Shown here piece by piece: positions 12,919 to 21,370 of a stretch of DNA of 64,000 nt. The position numbers and the translations under genes are program-made. The DNA is from Bradyrhizobium manausense (GTDB taxonomy: Bacteria; Pseudomonadota; Alphaproteobacteria; Rhizobiales; Xanthobacteraceae). The notes below the pieces were generated by a model. It did no database searches. It saw only the letters and a list, made by a program, of their open reading frames with translations, and was not told where the DNA came from. Each line of letters starts with the position of its first letter. Positions within the stretch are counted from its first letter, which is position 1. The stretch covers positions 1-64,000 of the forward strand of contig NZ_JAFCKB010000020.1 of NCBI RefSeq assembly GCF_018130615.1, written 5' to 3'.

Positions 12919-13038
12919 GCCGTCCAGGCGAAGGCCGGGACCCATAGCCACCGGGCGATGTTTGGCGAAGACTTGGAGTTTGGTACTCCCGCCGTGCATG
13001 CTCGATAGATCACGCGGTATGGCCTTCGCCGGGACGAC
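12919..13038. repeat. Dispersed ~120-bp inverted-repeat element, copy 2
   Basis: It aligns by eye with the element at 4231-4357: GCGAAGGCCGGGACCCATAG at the left, GGCGAAGACTTGGAGTT in the middle, CTCGATAGATCACGCGGTAT at the right, then TTCGCCGGGACGAC. It lies upstream of the exported hydrolase gene and downstream of hsp20. The stretch 12804-13119 holds this element and the hsp20 terminator and no gene. Confidence 0.8.
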
Positions 13039-13066
13039 GATGCGTAGAGAGCCGCGCAAAAACGAA

Positions 13067-13094
13067 AAAACGCCCCGGGGCACCGGGGCGTTTT
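13067..13094 (-). terminator. Rho-independent terminator of hsp20
   Basis: AAAACGCCCCGG (13067-13078) and CCGGGGCGTTTT (13083-13094) form a perfect 12-bp stem with a GGCA loop. On the minus strand the stem is followed by a run of T, so it ends the hsp20 transcript. Confidence 0.88.
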
Positions 13095-13119
13095 CGCAAC
13101 CTGAAAGCGGCGTGCGCGC

Positions 13120-13581
13120 TTAAGCGGCGACCGAGCTCTCGATCACCTGCGCCTTCGTTGGGCCAGCGTTGATCGCGATCTGGCGCGGCTTCTTGGCTTC
13201 GGGAATCTCGCGTACGAGGTCGACATGGAGCAGGCCGTTCTCGAGCGAGGCGTCCTTCACCTGCACGAAGTCGGCAAGCTGGAAGGCGCGTTCGAAGGCG
13301 CGGGCGGCGATGCCGCGATAGAGCACTTCGGACTTCGAGTTCTCGCCTGCGACTTTCTCGCCCTTGATCGTCAGCGTGTTTTCCTTCGCGACGATGGAGA
13401 GCTCATCCTTGGCGAAGCCGGAGACCGCGACGGTGATGCGGTAGGCGTTCTCGCCGGTGCGCTCGATGTTGTAGGGGGGATAACCGGGGCTGCCGTCAGA
13501 GCCTGCCTGGTCGAGCAAGTTGAAGAGGCGATCGAAGCCGACGGTGGAACGATAGAACGGGGTGAGATCGTAGGTACGCAT
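13120..13581 (-). CDS. Small heat-shock protein, Hsp20/IbpA family
   Basis: A 153-residue ATP-independent chaperone of the alpha-crystallin type that holds unfolding proteins in the cytoplasm. It starts MRTYDLTPFYRSTVGFDRLFNLLD, typical of rhizobial class A Hsp20. The alpha-crystallin domain spans about residues 38-130, with YRITVAVSGFAKDEL and the ENGLLHVDLVREIPE motif. The frame is open far upstream, but the family start and GGAGGAC ribosome-binding site set the start at 13581. The leader can fold into a ROSE-like thermometer that hides this site, implying translational heat induction. Confidence 0.95.
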   Translation of the reverse strand: MRTYDLTPFYRSTVGFDRLFNLLDQAGSDGSPGYPPYNIERTGENAYRITVAVSGFAKDELSIVAKENTLTIKGEKVAGENSKSEVLYRGIAARAFERAFQLADFVQVKDASLENGLLHVDLVREIPEAKKPRQIAINAGPTKAQVIESSVAA

Positions 13582-13587
13582 GGTCAA

Positions 13588-13637
13588 GTCCTCCATTGAG
13601 CGACTGTTCAGGTAACCCGCCCGCCAATCGGGCCGGG
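13588..13637 (-). promoter_or_regulatory. ROSE-like RNA thermometer in the hsp20 leader
   Basis: On the minus strand the ribosome-binding site lies in the hairpin GTCGCTCAATGGAGGAC (13604-13588): GUC and CUC pair with GAG and GAC, leaving one bulged G opposite the site. This reproduces the UYGCU anti-SD motif and bulged/G-G pairing of ROSE elements from Bradyrhizobium. A second stable hairpin (13637-13616) lies just upstream. Folding was done by eye; a longer leader may contain further stems. Confidence 0.6.
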
Positions 13638-13816
13638 CTTTCGTCTGTGTGCAGCCTGATGTTCCGGTTCCGAAACACTGGTAGCGGCCTGCACTCAGAT
13701 GATATGGGTGGGTCCAGACGGCGTTCAAGAGGGCGGCAATGGCGCCTTTTCGGCGCTCCCGCCCCTTGATTTGCAGCACTTGCTTCACAGCACTTGGCGC
13801 CCAAGCACTTCCCATC

Positions 13817-14764
13817 ATGACGCTGGTCTCGATTCCCTCCAACCCCGTACCCGAAGACGTCGTCAGCGGCTTCATCAAGACGCCAGACGGGGTCGAACTG
13901 CGCTTCGCGCGCTGGGCGCCGCCGGCCAACCGCAAGGGCACCGTCTGCGTCTTCACCGGACGCAGTGAGCAGATCGAGAAATATTTCGAGACCGTGCGCG
14001 ATTTGCGCGATCGCGGCTTTGCGGTGGCGATGATCGACTGGCGCGGGCAGGGCCATTCCTCGCGCCGCCTGCGCGATCCGCGCAAGGGCTATGTGCGCAA
14101 TTTCTCCGATTACGAGATCGACGTGGAGGCGTTCGTGCAGCAGGTGGTGCTGCCGGATTGTCCGCCGCCGTACTTCGCGCTGGCCCATTCCATGGGCGGA
14201 GCGGTGCTCCTGCGCCTCGCACATGCGCAGAAACGCTGGTTCGACCGCATGGTGCTGTCGGCGCCGATGATCGACCTGCCTGGTCGCGCCACCTCGTTTC
14301 CGGTGCGGGCGCTGTTGAAGGCGATGCGCCTGCTGGGGCGGGGCGGCGGTTACGTTCCCGGCGGCAGCGACCAACTCACCGGGCTGTCTCCCTTCATCAA
14401 CAATCCCCTGACCAGCGATCCCGTGCGCTATGCGCGCAACGTTGCAATTCTGGAGGAGGACCCGACGCTTGGCCTGGCGTCGCCGACGGTGGCCTGGGCC
14501 GATACCGCATTCCGCGCGATGCGAACCTTCAAGGGCCTGAGCTATCCCTCCGAGATCCGTCAGCCGATCCTGATGCTGGCGGCCTCCAACGACACCGTGG
14601 TCTCGACCGCGGCGATCGAGGAATTCGCCTACCATCTGCGCGCCGGCTCCCATCTCGTGATCGCCGGCTCGAAGCACGAGATTCTGCAGGAGCAGGACCG
14701 CTACCGCTCCCAGTTCTGGGCGGCCTTCGACGCCTTCGTGCCGGGGACGCCGCTGTTCAAGTGA
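13817..14764 (+). CDS. Lysophospholipase / monoacylglycerol lipase-like alpha/beta-hydrolase
   Basis: A 315-residue protein of the Hydrolase_4 (PldB-like) group. It shows the family's FTGRSEQIEKY, IDWRGQGHSSR, the nucleophile elbow LAHSMGGAV, then an Asp loop (LAASNDTVV) and a His in IAGSKHEILQE. These place Ser, Asp and His as expected for cleavage of lysophospholipids or monoglycerides at the inner membrane or in the cytosol. There is no signal peptide. The start is ATG 13817; a longer frame upstream runs through the region between it and hsp20. Confidence 0.9.
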   Translation: MTLVSIPSNPVPEDVVSGFIKTPDGVELRFARWAPPANRKGTVCVFTGRSEQIEKYFETVRDLRDRGFAVAMIDWRGQGHSSRRLRDPRKGYVRNFSDYEIDVEAFVQQVVLPDCPPPYFALAHSMGGAVLLRLAHAQKRWFDRMVLSAPMIDLPGRATSFPVRALLKAMRLLGRGGGYVPGGSDQLTGLSPFINNPLTSDPVRYARNVAILEEDPTLGLASPTVAWADTAFRAMRTFKGLSYPSEIRQPILMLAASNDTVVSTAAIEEFAYHLRAGSHLVIAGSKHEILQEQDRYRSQFWAAFDAFVPGTPLFK

Positions 14765-14841
14765 GGCGGCTCGGACGCGTTCCGCGCCACTGACCGTTCC
14801 ACAAACTCCGGGCTTGTCCCGGGCATGACGATGACGAGGTG

Positions 14842-17643
14842 CTACAGCGTCTTCAGGTACTCGATCAAATCGTAGCGCTCTTGCTCCTTGAGCACGCGGC
14901 CGATGGTGCCGTCCTTGCCGGGGCCTGGCGTGCCGTCGAACGAGTGGCCCGCATTGCTGTTGCCGTACATCTCGGTGCCATCGGGTGCTCGCGTCGAAAA
15001 GCGCGACTGCCCGGTCTTGCAGCTCTCGCCGTCGGCGACCGCGAAGCCGACCTGCTTCGGATCGTAGTCGCGACCGCCGCCCATGCAGAACGATTTAGGC
15101 CGCTCGGCCGCAGGGCTCAGCATCCAATAAAGCGAAGGCACCGATCCATTGTGGAGATAAGGCGCGGTGGCCCAGACGCCGTTGAGCGGACGCGCGCGAT
15201 ACCAGGGGCCCTTCTCCTGCTTGTCGGGCGGCTGCGGACCCGGATCGGGGCAGTTCTTGCGCTTACCCCACCAGGCCTGCTGAACCTTCGGATCGATCTT
15301 GGCATCGTCCATCGCCTTGCGGCTGACGATGTCGACGAGCACCATCAGGCCAAGCGAGTACGGCATGTCGGTCGACGAAATATCCGGCAGATTGCAGTTC
15401 CACCAGGCATTGAGTTTCTGCGTGGGATCGAGCTTGAGAAAGCCCGGCACCTGAACCGTCCGCGTTGCCAGCACGCTGGCCTGGGCGGGGTCGGTCCCCA
15501 TGCCCTTGGCGCTTTTCTGTACCTCGTTCAGGAATTTGTCGTCGCCGATGGTTTCCCACCGCGACGCCCAGACGCTCTGCTCCGGGAATTCCGCGTCGAA
15601 GACGGGATCGTTGACCGGACCGAGATGGCATTCGACGCAGATCTCCGCATAGAGCTTGCGGCCGCTTTTGACGCGGTCGCCATCGATCTTCCACGCATCA
15701 TCGCCGAAGATGTCCGACGGCCATTTCGGCGAGGTCAGTCCGGAGAGCTGCTTCTTGGGATAGGGCGCCGACCCCTTCAGCAGATCCTCGATCCAGTTCA
15801 GATTCTTGATGTCCATCGACGATCGGAACAGCGTGTCCCTTGGCGTCGTGTCGGACAGATTGAGCAGCGCGGTCACGCCAAGCGCTTCGCCGGCGTTGCG
15901 GATCAGCGGTTGTTCGATCGACGCGTCATATTGCGCGAACTTGAGCCAGGGCACGGTCCAGATCGGCGGGAAGCTGACCGGTGCGTCCTTGGCGTGCAGA
16001 TTCTTCTCGAAGCCGCTGAGGCCGCTCAGCGTCATGTCCTGGGAGAAGACCTGGTTGCCGATGCGGTTGAGCGCGTCGAGGCGGCCATAACCCTCCTCGG
16101 TGTCCTGCTGCTGCTCGTCCCGCTTCGTCTTCTCGTTGAACCTCGTCTTGCCCGCGATGGTCTTGTCGTAGGTCTTCTCCCAGTCGGCCAGGAATGTGCC
16201 GATCGTACTCAGTTTCTGCTTCAGGGTATCGCGGTCGGCGTCGCTGGCGGAAGGGCCGAGCACACGGTCGGCAAAGCGCGTGAAGCGGCCCGGCACGAGG
16301 AGCGTGTAGGCGATCGAGAGGCCGGTGGTGACCTCGAGCTTCCTGAGGTCGGTCATCGCCGGGCCGCCGTCGAAGCGAATGTCGATGCCCTTGTAGTGGA
16401 TCTGCCCGGTGTGGCAGGCGGCGCAGGTCAGGCCGATCCGGTCCTCGCCGACCTTGCCGGTCGCGGGATCGGGCACGCCGGTCATGCGCGCAAAGCCGAC
16501 GGGCAGGCCGTCGACGTTGTCGGCCTGCGCTCCCCAATTGACCGGCGGGTCCCAAAGCCGCGCCGGCACCGGCTTTGTCTTGTCGTAGACGTTGGCATAG
16601 CCGTAGCGGCGCAGCGTGGCGTCGTCGGTGTTGATCGTCTGCGGGCTCGGGATGAAGCCGAAGCGCTGCAGATGGTCGCTGTCATGCAGCATTCCGGGCC
16701 TCGCGAAGAAGTGAAGCCGCGGCTGCTCGAGCGCCATGAACCAGCTATAGGGCACCGGGAAAGTCGCGGTGCCCTGGCTGGCGTGATGAAACCAGTGCCG
16801 GTCCTCCAGCGCCCAATTCTGCTCGAGCCAGTACGCGGCCTTGGGTTCGACGAGCTTCGGCAACGGCGGGGCGACGAACTGGCCGATGACGTGGGGTAGC
16901 ATCGGCTGAAATTGATCGGGAAAGCGCAGCGCCACGATGCCAAAGACGAGCAGCGCGGCGACCAGTCCGCCGGCGGCGCGCAAGACAAGCGAGGGCGGGG
17001 TGACCGGCTTGCTGACGACCCGCTGGCTGATCCTGTCCGGGAATTTGCGCTCGTTGAACAATGTCCTCACCTCGGCCACGCTGAGATAACGGTCGTCGCC
17101 CTGGCCCTTGCCCATGATCCTGAGCAGGACCGGCCACTCGAACTTCATCAGGATCGGGTAGTACCAGCGCGCCTGATTGCAGGCGCGCTTGAGATTGTCG
17201 TTCATGAAGGTCTGGATCTGCGAGGCGTTGAGGCCGACCTCCGTGCCGCCGTCGGGATCTGCATAGGTGGCGCCGAAACCGGCGAGCCGCGTGATCTCGT
17301 CCTCGTCGACCTTGCCGTCGACGCCGAGGATGCGCGAGCCGGCGCCGAGCTTGTCGAGCGGGCCGCCGCGCAAGCGATTGAGCTGCGCGCCCCAGAAGAT
17401 GCTTTGCAGGATGTGACAGGCGCCGTTGGCGATCAGCGCGACGCCGCGGACCTGGATGCGGGCCGAAGTCTTCTTCAGTCCGGTCTCGCCGCTTGCATTT
17501 GCGATGGTCTGCGACAGCGTTCGAAGCGGGACGGTGCCGCCATCCACAAGACCTTCGCCGACGAGGCCGCGCAGGAAGGGACAGGGATTGTTCGGCGAGA
17601 CTTCGATTGAGGGATCGAGCGGCTTCTTGCGGGAGGCATCCAT
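14842..17643 (-). CDS. Membrane-anchored di-haem cytochrome c (RoxA/MauG-like peroxidase family)
   Basis: A 933-residue protein. Residues 1-215 look cytoplasmic and include NNPCPFLRGLV and an EF-hand-like GVDGKVDEDEI. One membrane helix follows at about 219-241 (LVLRAAGGLVAALLVFGIVAL), then a periplasmic domain of about 690 residues. That domain has two haem-c sites, CAACH (about 407-411) and CVECH (about 669-673), and ends NGSVPSLYWML / ERYDLIEYLKTL, as in the RoxA/di-haem peroxidase group. Oxygenase or peroxidase activity is inferred; the substrate is unknown. The fused N-terminal domain is unusual. ATG 17643 is preferred over a start 23 codons upstream. Confidence 0.78.
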   Translation of the reverse strand: MDASRKKPLDPSIEVSPNNPCPFLRGLVGEGLVDGGTVPLRTLSQTIANASGETGLKKTSARIQVRGVALIANGACHILQSIFWGAQLNRLRGGPLDKLGAGSRILGVDGKVDEDEITRLAGFGATYADPDGGTEVGLNASQIQTFMNDNLKRACNQARWYYPILMKFEWPVLLRIMGKGQGDDRYLSVAEVRTLFNERKFPDRISQRVVSKPVTPPSLVLRAAGGLVAALLVFGIVALRFPDQFQPMLPHVIGQFVAPPLPKLVEPKAAYWLEQNWALEDRHWFHHASQGTATFPVPYSWFMALEQPRLHFFARPGMLHDSDHLQRFGFIPSPQTINTDDATLRRYGYANVYDKTKPVPARLWDPPVNWGAQADNVDGLPVGFARMTGVPDPATGKVGEDRIGLTCAACHTGQIHYKGIDIRFDGGPAMTDLRKLEVTTGLSIAYTLLVPGRFTRFADRVLGPSASDADRDTLKQKLSTIGTFLADWEKTYDKTIAGKTRFNEKTKRDEQQQDTEEGYGRLDALNRIGNQVFSQDMTLSGLSGFEKNLHAKDAPVSFPPIWTVPWLKFAQYDASIEQPLIRNAGEALGVTALLNLSDTTPRDTLFRSSMDIKNLNWIEDLLKGSAPYPKKQLSGLTSPKWPSDIFGDDAWKIDGDRVKSGRKLYAEICVECHLGPVNDPVFDAEFPEQSVWASRWETIGDDKFLNEVQKSAKGMGTDPAQASVLATRTVQVPGFLKLDPTQKLNAWWNCNLPDISSTDMPYSLGLMVLVDIVSRKAMDDAKIDPKVQQAWWGKRKNCPDPGPQPPDKQEKGPWYRARPLNGVWATAPYLHNGSVPSLYWMLSPAAERPKSFCMGGGRDYDPKQVGFAVADGESCKTGQSRFSTRAPDGTEMYGNSNAGHSFDGTPGPGKDGTIGRVLKEQERYDLIEYLKTL

Positions 17644-17842
17644 CGGCAAAATCCCAAAGCAAACGAATCGTGAAATGCGGCCGCGCCGATCAAGCGCGGA
17701 AAGTCCTAACAAACAGACAGCGGACGCGGCGCAGCTATACTACTTCAGCGTGTGAACGAAATGTGGCTGAATCCACTCAGCTGTCAATAAAGCCGGGCGT
17801 GAGATCGCGGCGCGTGCCCGGGCCGACCTTCAGGATTAGCCC

Positions 17843-19639
17843 TCAGGATTCGGCGGCGCGTCTGATGTCGCTCTGGACCAGAGTGAGCTTGCTGGCCGGC
17901 ACGCCCGCCTTCAGGAGCCCGTCGCGGTAATGCGCGATGTCCTCGGGCCGTTTCCAGTGAAAATTCCGCAAATGGCGGTCGACATTCAGGGTCGGGTAAT
18001 TGCTCATCAGCACGCCCGTCGCCTCGGCCGCCTCGCCGGTCCGGCCCAATTGCGCCAACGCCGCGGCGCGGATCGCCAGCGCCTGCATGTGGTTCGGGTT
18101 GATGTAGAGCTGCTCGCGAGCCCAGGACAGCGTCGCGTCATACTGGCGGACGAGGTAGTGGCTGAAGGCGTTCAGCGCGGCCCATTGATAGCGCGGGTCG
18201 CTGTTGTCGCGTTGGGCGGCCATCGAGAACAGCTCGATCGCCTGCTTGTGCTCGCCGATGACGAAATGGCAGATGCCGAGCACGCCGCGTGCGCCCATGT
18301 CGTAGGGATTGAGGGCGACCGCGCGCTTGGCGGCGTCCATCGCCGCCTCGTCATGGCCTTCCATCGCGTGCGCCCAGGACAGGATCGAGAACGCAAAGGA
18401 CGAGCGCGGGTCGAGCCGGACGCTCGTTTCGGCAAGCGCCATCGCTTCGGCCCACATCTCGCGCGTGCCTTTGACCCAGCCGAACTGGATGCTCTGGATC
18501 TGGATCGTGGCGAGATAGGCGTGTGCGATCGACAGTTTGGGATCGAGCGCGATCGCCTCCCGGAACAGGTCGACGGCCGTGCTCAAATCCTCCTTGGTCT
18601 GCCGGTAATAATGCGACAGGCCTTTCAGGAAGCGGTCCCAGGCGGTGATGTCGTTGGTTGGGCGCGCGGGCGCGGAGGCCTCGGCCCGGACGATCTCGGT
18701 GGCGATCGCGGCGGACAAATTGGTCGTGATCTCGTCCTGCATCGCGAAGAGATCGCCGATGTCGCGGTCGTAGCGGCCGGTCCAGAGCTGCTCGCCGGTT
18801 TCCGGCGCGATCAGCTCGGCGGTGACGCGGATCTTGGCGCCAGAGCGCCGCACCGAACCCTGGATCAGGTAGGTGGCGTCGATCTCGCGTGCGATCACGC
18901 GGGTGCTGATCGTCTTGCCCTTGAAGGCGAAGGTCGAGTTGCGGCTCAGCACGCGGTAGAAGGATTGCAGCGACAGTGCGTGGATCAGATCCTCGGTCAG
19001 GCCGTCGGAGAAATATTCGTCCTGGGCGTCGCTGAGATTGGCAAAGGGCAGCACGCCGACAATCGCGGTGCGGTAGGCTTGCGACAGCGCCGATCCTTCT
19101 TTCAGCTCGGGCGCGAGCGCGGGCGCGCCCTCGGGCGTCCAGGTCCAGACCCCGATCGGATCCTTGATGTTCTTGAAGCGATGGTTGCCGCCGTCCACCA
19201 GCGGCACGGTGAGATGCTTGCTTGCTTCCTTATAAGCCTTGGCCGAGATCGCGAATCCGCCGGGGCTCGCCACCGATTCCAGGCGGACGGCAATGTTCAC
19301 GTCGTCGCCGAACACTTCGTCCTCGTCGGCGATGACGTCACCCATGTGGATGCCGAGCCGGAACTGCATGGCGCGGTCGGCGGGCAGATGGTGGTTGCGC
19401 TCCGCCATCAGCACCTGCATCGCGATCGCGGCTTCGGCGGCGCCGACGATGGAGGGAAATTCCAGCAGGAAGCCGTCGCCGGTGTTTTTGACGACACGGC
19501 CGCCATGATTGAGGATGATGGGATGGATCGCGCTGCGATGGGCCTTGAAGACGGCATGGGTGCCGGCCTCGTCAGTGCCCATCATGCGCGAATAGCCGGC
19601 GACATCGGCGCAGACGATGGCGGCCAGACGTCTTTCCAT
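17843..19639 (-). CDS. Class III adenylate/guanylate cyclase with TolB-like and TPR domains
   Basis: A 598-residue cytoplasmic protein. A class III cyclase homology domain covers about residues 1-170, with metal-binding Asp in CADVAGYSRMM, NTGDGFLLEF and GDDVNIAVRLE. Then comes a FlgO/TolB-like domain (VGVLPFANLSDAQDEYFSDGLTEDL), followed by about five TPR repeats (for example AIALDPKLSIAHAYLATIQIQ). This domain order is common in Bradyrhizobium, which has many such cyclases. The key cyclase residues appear present. The signal it senses is not evident; TPRs suggest a protein partner. Confidence 0.88.
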   Translation of the reverse strand: MERRLAAIVCADVAGYSRMMGTDEAGTHAVFKAHRSAIHPIILNHGGRVVKNTGDGFLLEFPSIVGAAEAAIAMQVLMAERNHHLPADRAMQFRLGIHMGDVIADEDEVFGDDVNIAVRLESVASPGGFAISAKAYKEASKHLTVPLVDGGNHRFKNIKDPIGVWTWTPEGAPALAPELKEGSALSQAYRTAIVGVLPFANLSDAQDEYFSDGLTEDLIHALSLQSFYRVLSRNSTFAFKGKTISTRVIAREIDATYLIQGSVRRSGAKIRVTAELIAPETGEQLWTGRYDRDIGDLFAMQDEITTNLSAAIATEIVRAEASAPARPTNDITAWDRFLKGLSHYYRQTKEDLSTAVDLFREAIALDPKLSIAHAYLATIQIQSIQFGWVKGTREMWAEAMALAETSVRLDPRSSFAFSILSWAHAMEGHDEAAMDAAKRAVALNPYDMGARGVLGICHFVIGEHKQAIELFSMAAQRDNSDPRYQWAALNAFSHYLVRQYDATLSWAREQLYINPNHMQALAIRAAALAQLGRTGEAAEATGVLMSNYPTLNVDRHLRNFHWKRPEDIAHYRDGLLKAGVPASKLTLVQSDIRRAAES

Positions 19640-19865
19640 ATCCTCGGAGCTCCAAGGGAGAGGGGCCAGCGACCGCGTGGCAGCCGCTTCGAATCCCGCA
19701 TCTCAAAAACCGTGCCTTTATAGAGCAGATGATGCCGAACGAAAGTATGATCCGCATTGCAAATTTGACGCAAATACTCGGCATTCCCGGCGGTGGACGG
19801 CCGGGTGCGAACCGACTAAGGCCAGTCCCCTGAAATCGCCCGGCCGGGCGGCGGGAGCCTTTCTC

Positions 19866-20498
19866 ATGCTGGGCATTCACGAAATCTGGCTTTTCGTCCT
19901 GTCGGGCGTGGTGCTCAACATCACGCCTGGGCCGGATACGGTCTATGTGATCGGGCGCAGCATGCAGATGGGCTGGCGCGGTGGGGCGGCGGCGGCGTTC
20001 GGGATCAGTTGCGGCTGTTTTTTCCACGTCGCGGGCGCAGCGATCGGCCTTTCGGCGCTTTTGATGGCCTCATCCACCGCATTCTCGATCCTGAAGCTGG
20101 TCGGCGCGGCCTATCTCGTTCTGACCGGCCTTCAAATGCTGTGGTCGCGGCCGGCGCTGGTGGCGGTCAGGGACGAGGCCGAGCGGAGCTCGCTGCGGCG
20201 GGTCTTCCTCCAGGGCGTCTTCACCAACGCGCTCAATCCCAAGGTCGCGCTGTTCTTCCTGGCTTTCCTGCCTCAATTCGTCGCAGCCGATTCCGCGCAC
20301 AAGCCGCTGGCGTTCCTGACGCTCGGCCTGATCTTCATCTGCACGGGTACGCTATGGTGCCTGGTGCTGGCAGCGTTCGCGGCCAAGGCCGCTCACCGGC
20401 TACGGCAGTCCGAGGGTGTGATCGCCTGGGTCAACCGCGCGCTCGGCGGCCTCTTCATCTATCTCGGCATCCGCGTGGCCATGCTGGAGACGCGGTAA
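19866..20498 (+). CDS. LysE/RhtB-family amino-acid exporter
   Basis: A 210-residue inner-membrane protein with about six helices. The N-terminal family signature is intact (SGVVLNITPGPDTVYVIGRS), and FLQGVFTNALNPKVALFFLAFLPQF is the second conserved block. These proteins export amino acids, homoserine lactones or related compounds by proton exchange. The start is ATG 19866 at the first membrane segment; the open frame upstream is not hydrophobic. It is divergent from the cyclase gene and convergent with the TauE-like gene. The substrate cannot be told. Confidence 0.92.
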   Translation: MLGIHEIWLFVLSGVVLNITPGPDTVYVIGRSMQMGWRGGAAAAFGISCGCFFHVAGAAIGLSALLMASSTAFSILKLVGAAYLVLTGLQMLWSRPALVAVRDEAERSSLRRVFLQGVFTNALNPKVALFFLAFLPQFVAADSAHKPLAFLTLGLIFICTGTLWCLVLAAFAAKAAHRLRQSEGVIAWVNRALGGLFIYLGIRVAMLETR

Positions 20499-20522
20499 CT
20501 CATTCGAACGAAGGATCTCACG

Positions 20523-21275
20523 TCAGGCGAGTTCCTTCAGCAGCGCGCTGCCGGCCAGATAGACGCCGAGCAAAATCATCGCGACCAGGAACCAGCGGCG
20601 AAACGCTTCCGCCGGCATCCGCGCCCGCACCGACTGCCCAATGAACATGCCGGCAAAGGCCATGGCCATGGCCACCGCGCCCGGCACGGCATTGGCCGGA
20701 GTCAGCAGGCCGCCCGCGGTGAGGTTGAAGGCTAGCGCCAGCGTTGCGGTGGTGAAGAACACGCCGAGCGCTTGCACCAATTCGTCCTTCTCCATGCCGA
20801 TGGCCTGCATGAACGGCATCGACGGGATGACCTGCACACCGGTCGAGGCCGAGATCACGCCGGTGATCAAGCCGACCACGCCGCCGACCCATTTCTCGTT
20901 CTGCGGCGCGACGTGGAACTTGAATTTGCTGAGGCCGATGATGGCGTAGACCACCAGCAGGATGCCGAGCACCGCGGTGCCGTGGCGCGCATAGGGGCCC
21001 GTCAGGGCGCCGGCATTGAGCCAGCATCCGATCACGGTGCCGATCATCAGCGGCCACAGCCGCCGAAGGATGTCGCGCAAATACGAGCCGACAAAGGTCT
21101 GCCAGATGTTGGTGACGATGGCGGGCACGATCACGATGGCGATCGCGCGGCTGGGCGCCATGTTCACCGCGAGCAGGCCCATGGACACGGTCGGCAGGCC
21201 GAGCCCGACGACGCCCTTGACGAAGCCGGTGGCCAAAAAGACGGCGGCGATGAGAATGAGAAGCGGGTCGATCAT
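20523..21275 (-). CDS. TauE/SafE-family anion exporter
   Basis: A 250-residue polytopic membrane protein of about eight helices. The family repeats are visible: FVKGVVGLGLPTVSMGLL at the N-terminus and VVGLITGVISASTGVQVIPSMPFMQ in the second half. Members export sulfite, sulfoacetate or other organosulfur anions. ATG 21275 (MIDPLLILIAAVF) is used in preference to a TTG 12 codons upstream. It is divergent from a LysR regulator with a dyad in the gap, so the regulator probably controls it. Confidence 0.9.
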   Translation of the reverse strand: MIDPLLILIAAVFLATGFVKGVVGLGLPTVSMGLLAVNMAPSRAIAIVIVPAIVTNIWQTFVGSYLRDILRRLWPLMIGTVIGCWLNAGALTGPYARHGTAVLGILLVVYAIIGLSKFKFHVAPQNEKWVGGVVGLITGVISASTGVQVIPSMPFMQAIGMEKDELVQALGVFFTTATLALAFNLTAGGLLTPANAVPGAVAMAMAFAGMFIGQSVRARMPAEAFRRWFLVAMILLGVYLAGSALLKELA

Positions 21276-21329
21276 GCCCTGCACATTGACCGAAGCCGTA
21301 CGAAGGCACAATCTGGAGGTTACGGAGAC

Positions 21330-21352
21330 AGCCTTCGTTTAAGGCGAAGGCT
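21330..21352. promoter_or_regulatory. Candidate LysR-type operator between tauE-like and lysR genes
   Basis: AGCCTTCG (21330-21337) and CGAAGGCT (21345-21352) are perfect inverted arms around 7 bp. The dyad contains the T-N11-A pattern of LysR-type sites. A further half-site CGAAGGC lies at 21301. The dyad is 18 bp before the LysR start. Confidence 0.55.
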
Positions 21353-21370
21353 GAATTTGGAGAAGCAACA

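Noticed and set aside
14839-16899. A 686-codon plus-strand frame
   Set aside because: It is antisense to the di-haem cytochrome gene, which carries CxxCH motifs and a membrane helix in the other direction.
17930-19723. A 597-codon plus-strand frame
   Set aside because: It is antisense to the cyclase-TolB-TPR gene, whose catalytic motifs are clear.
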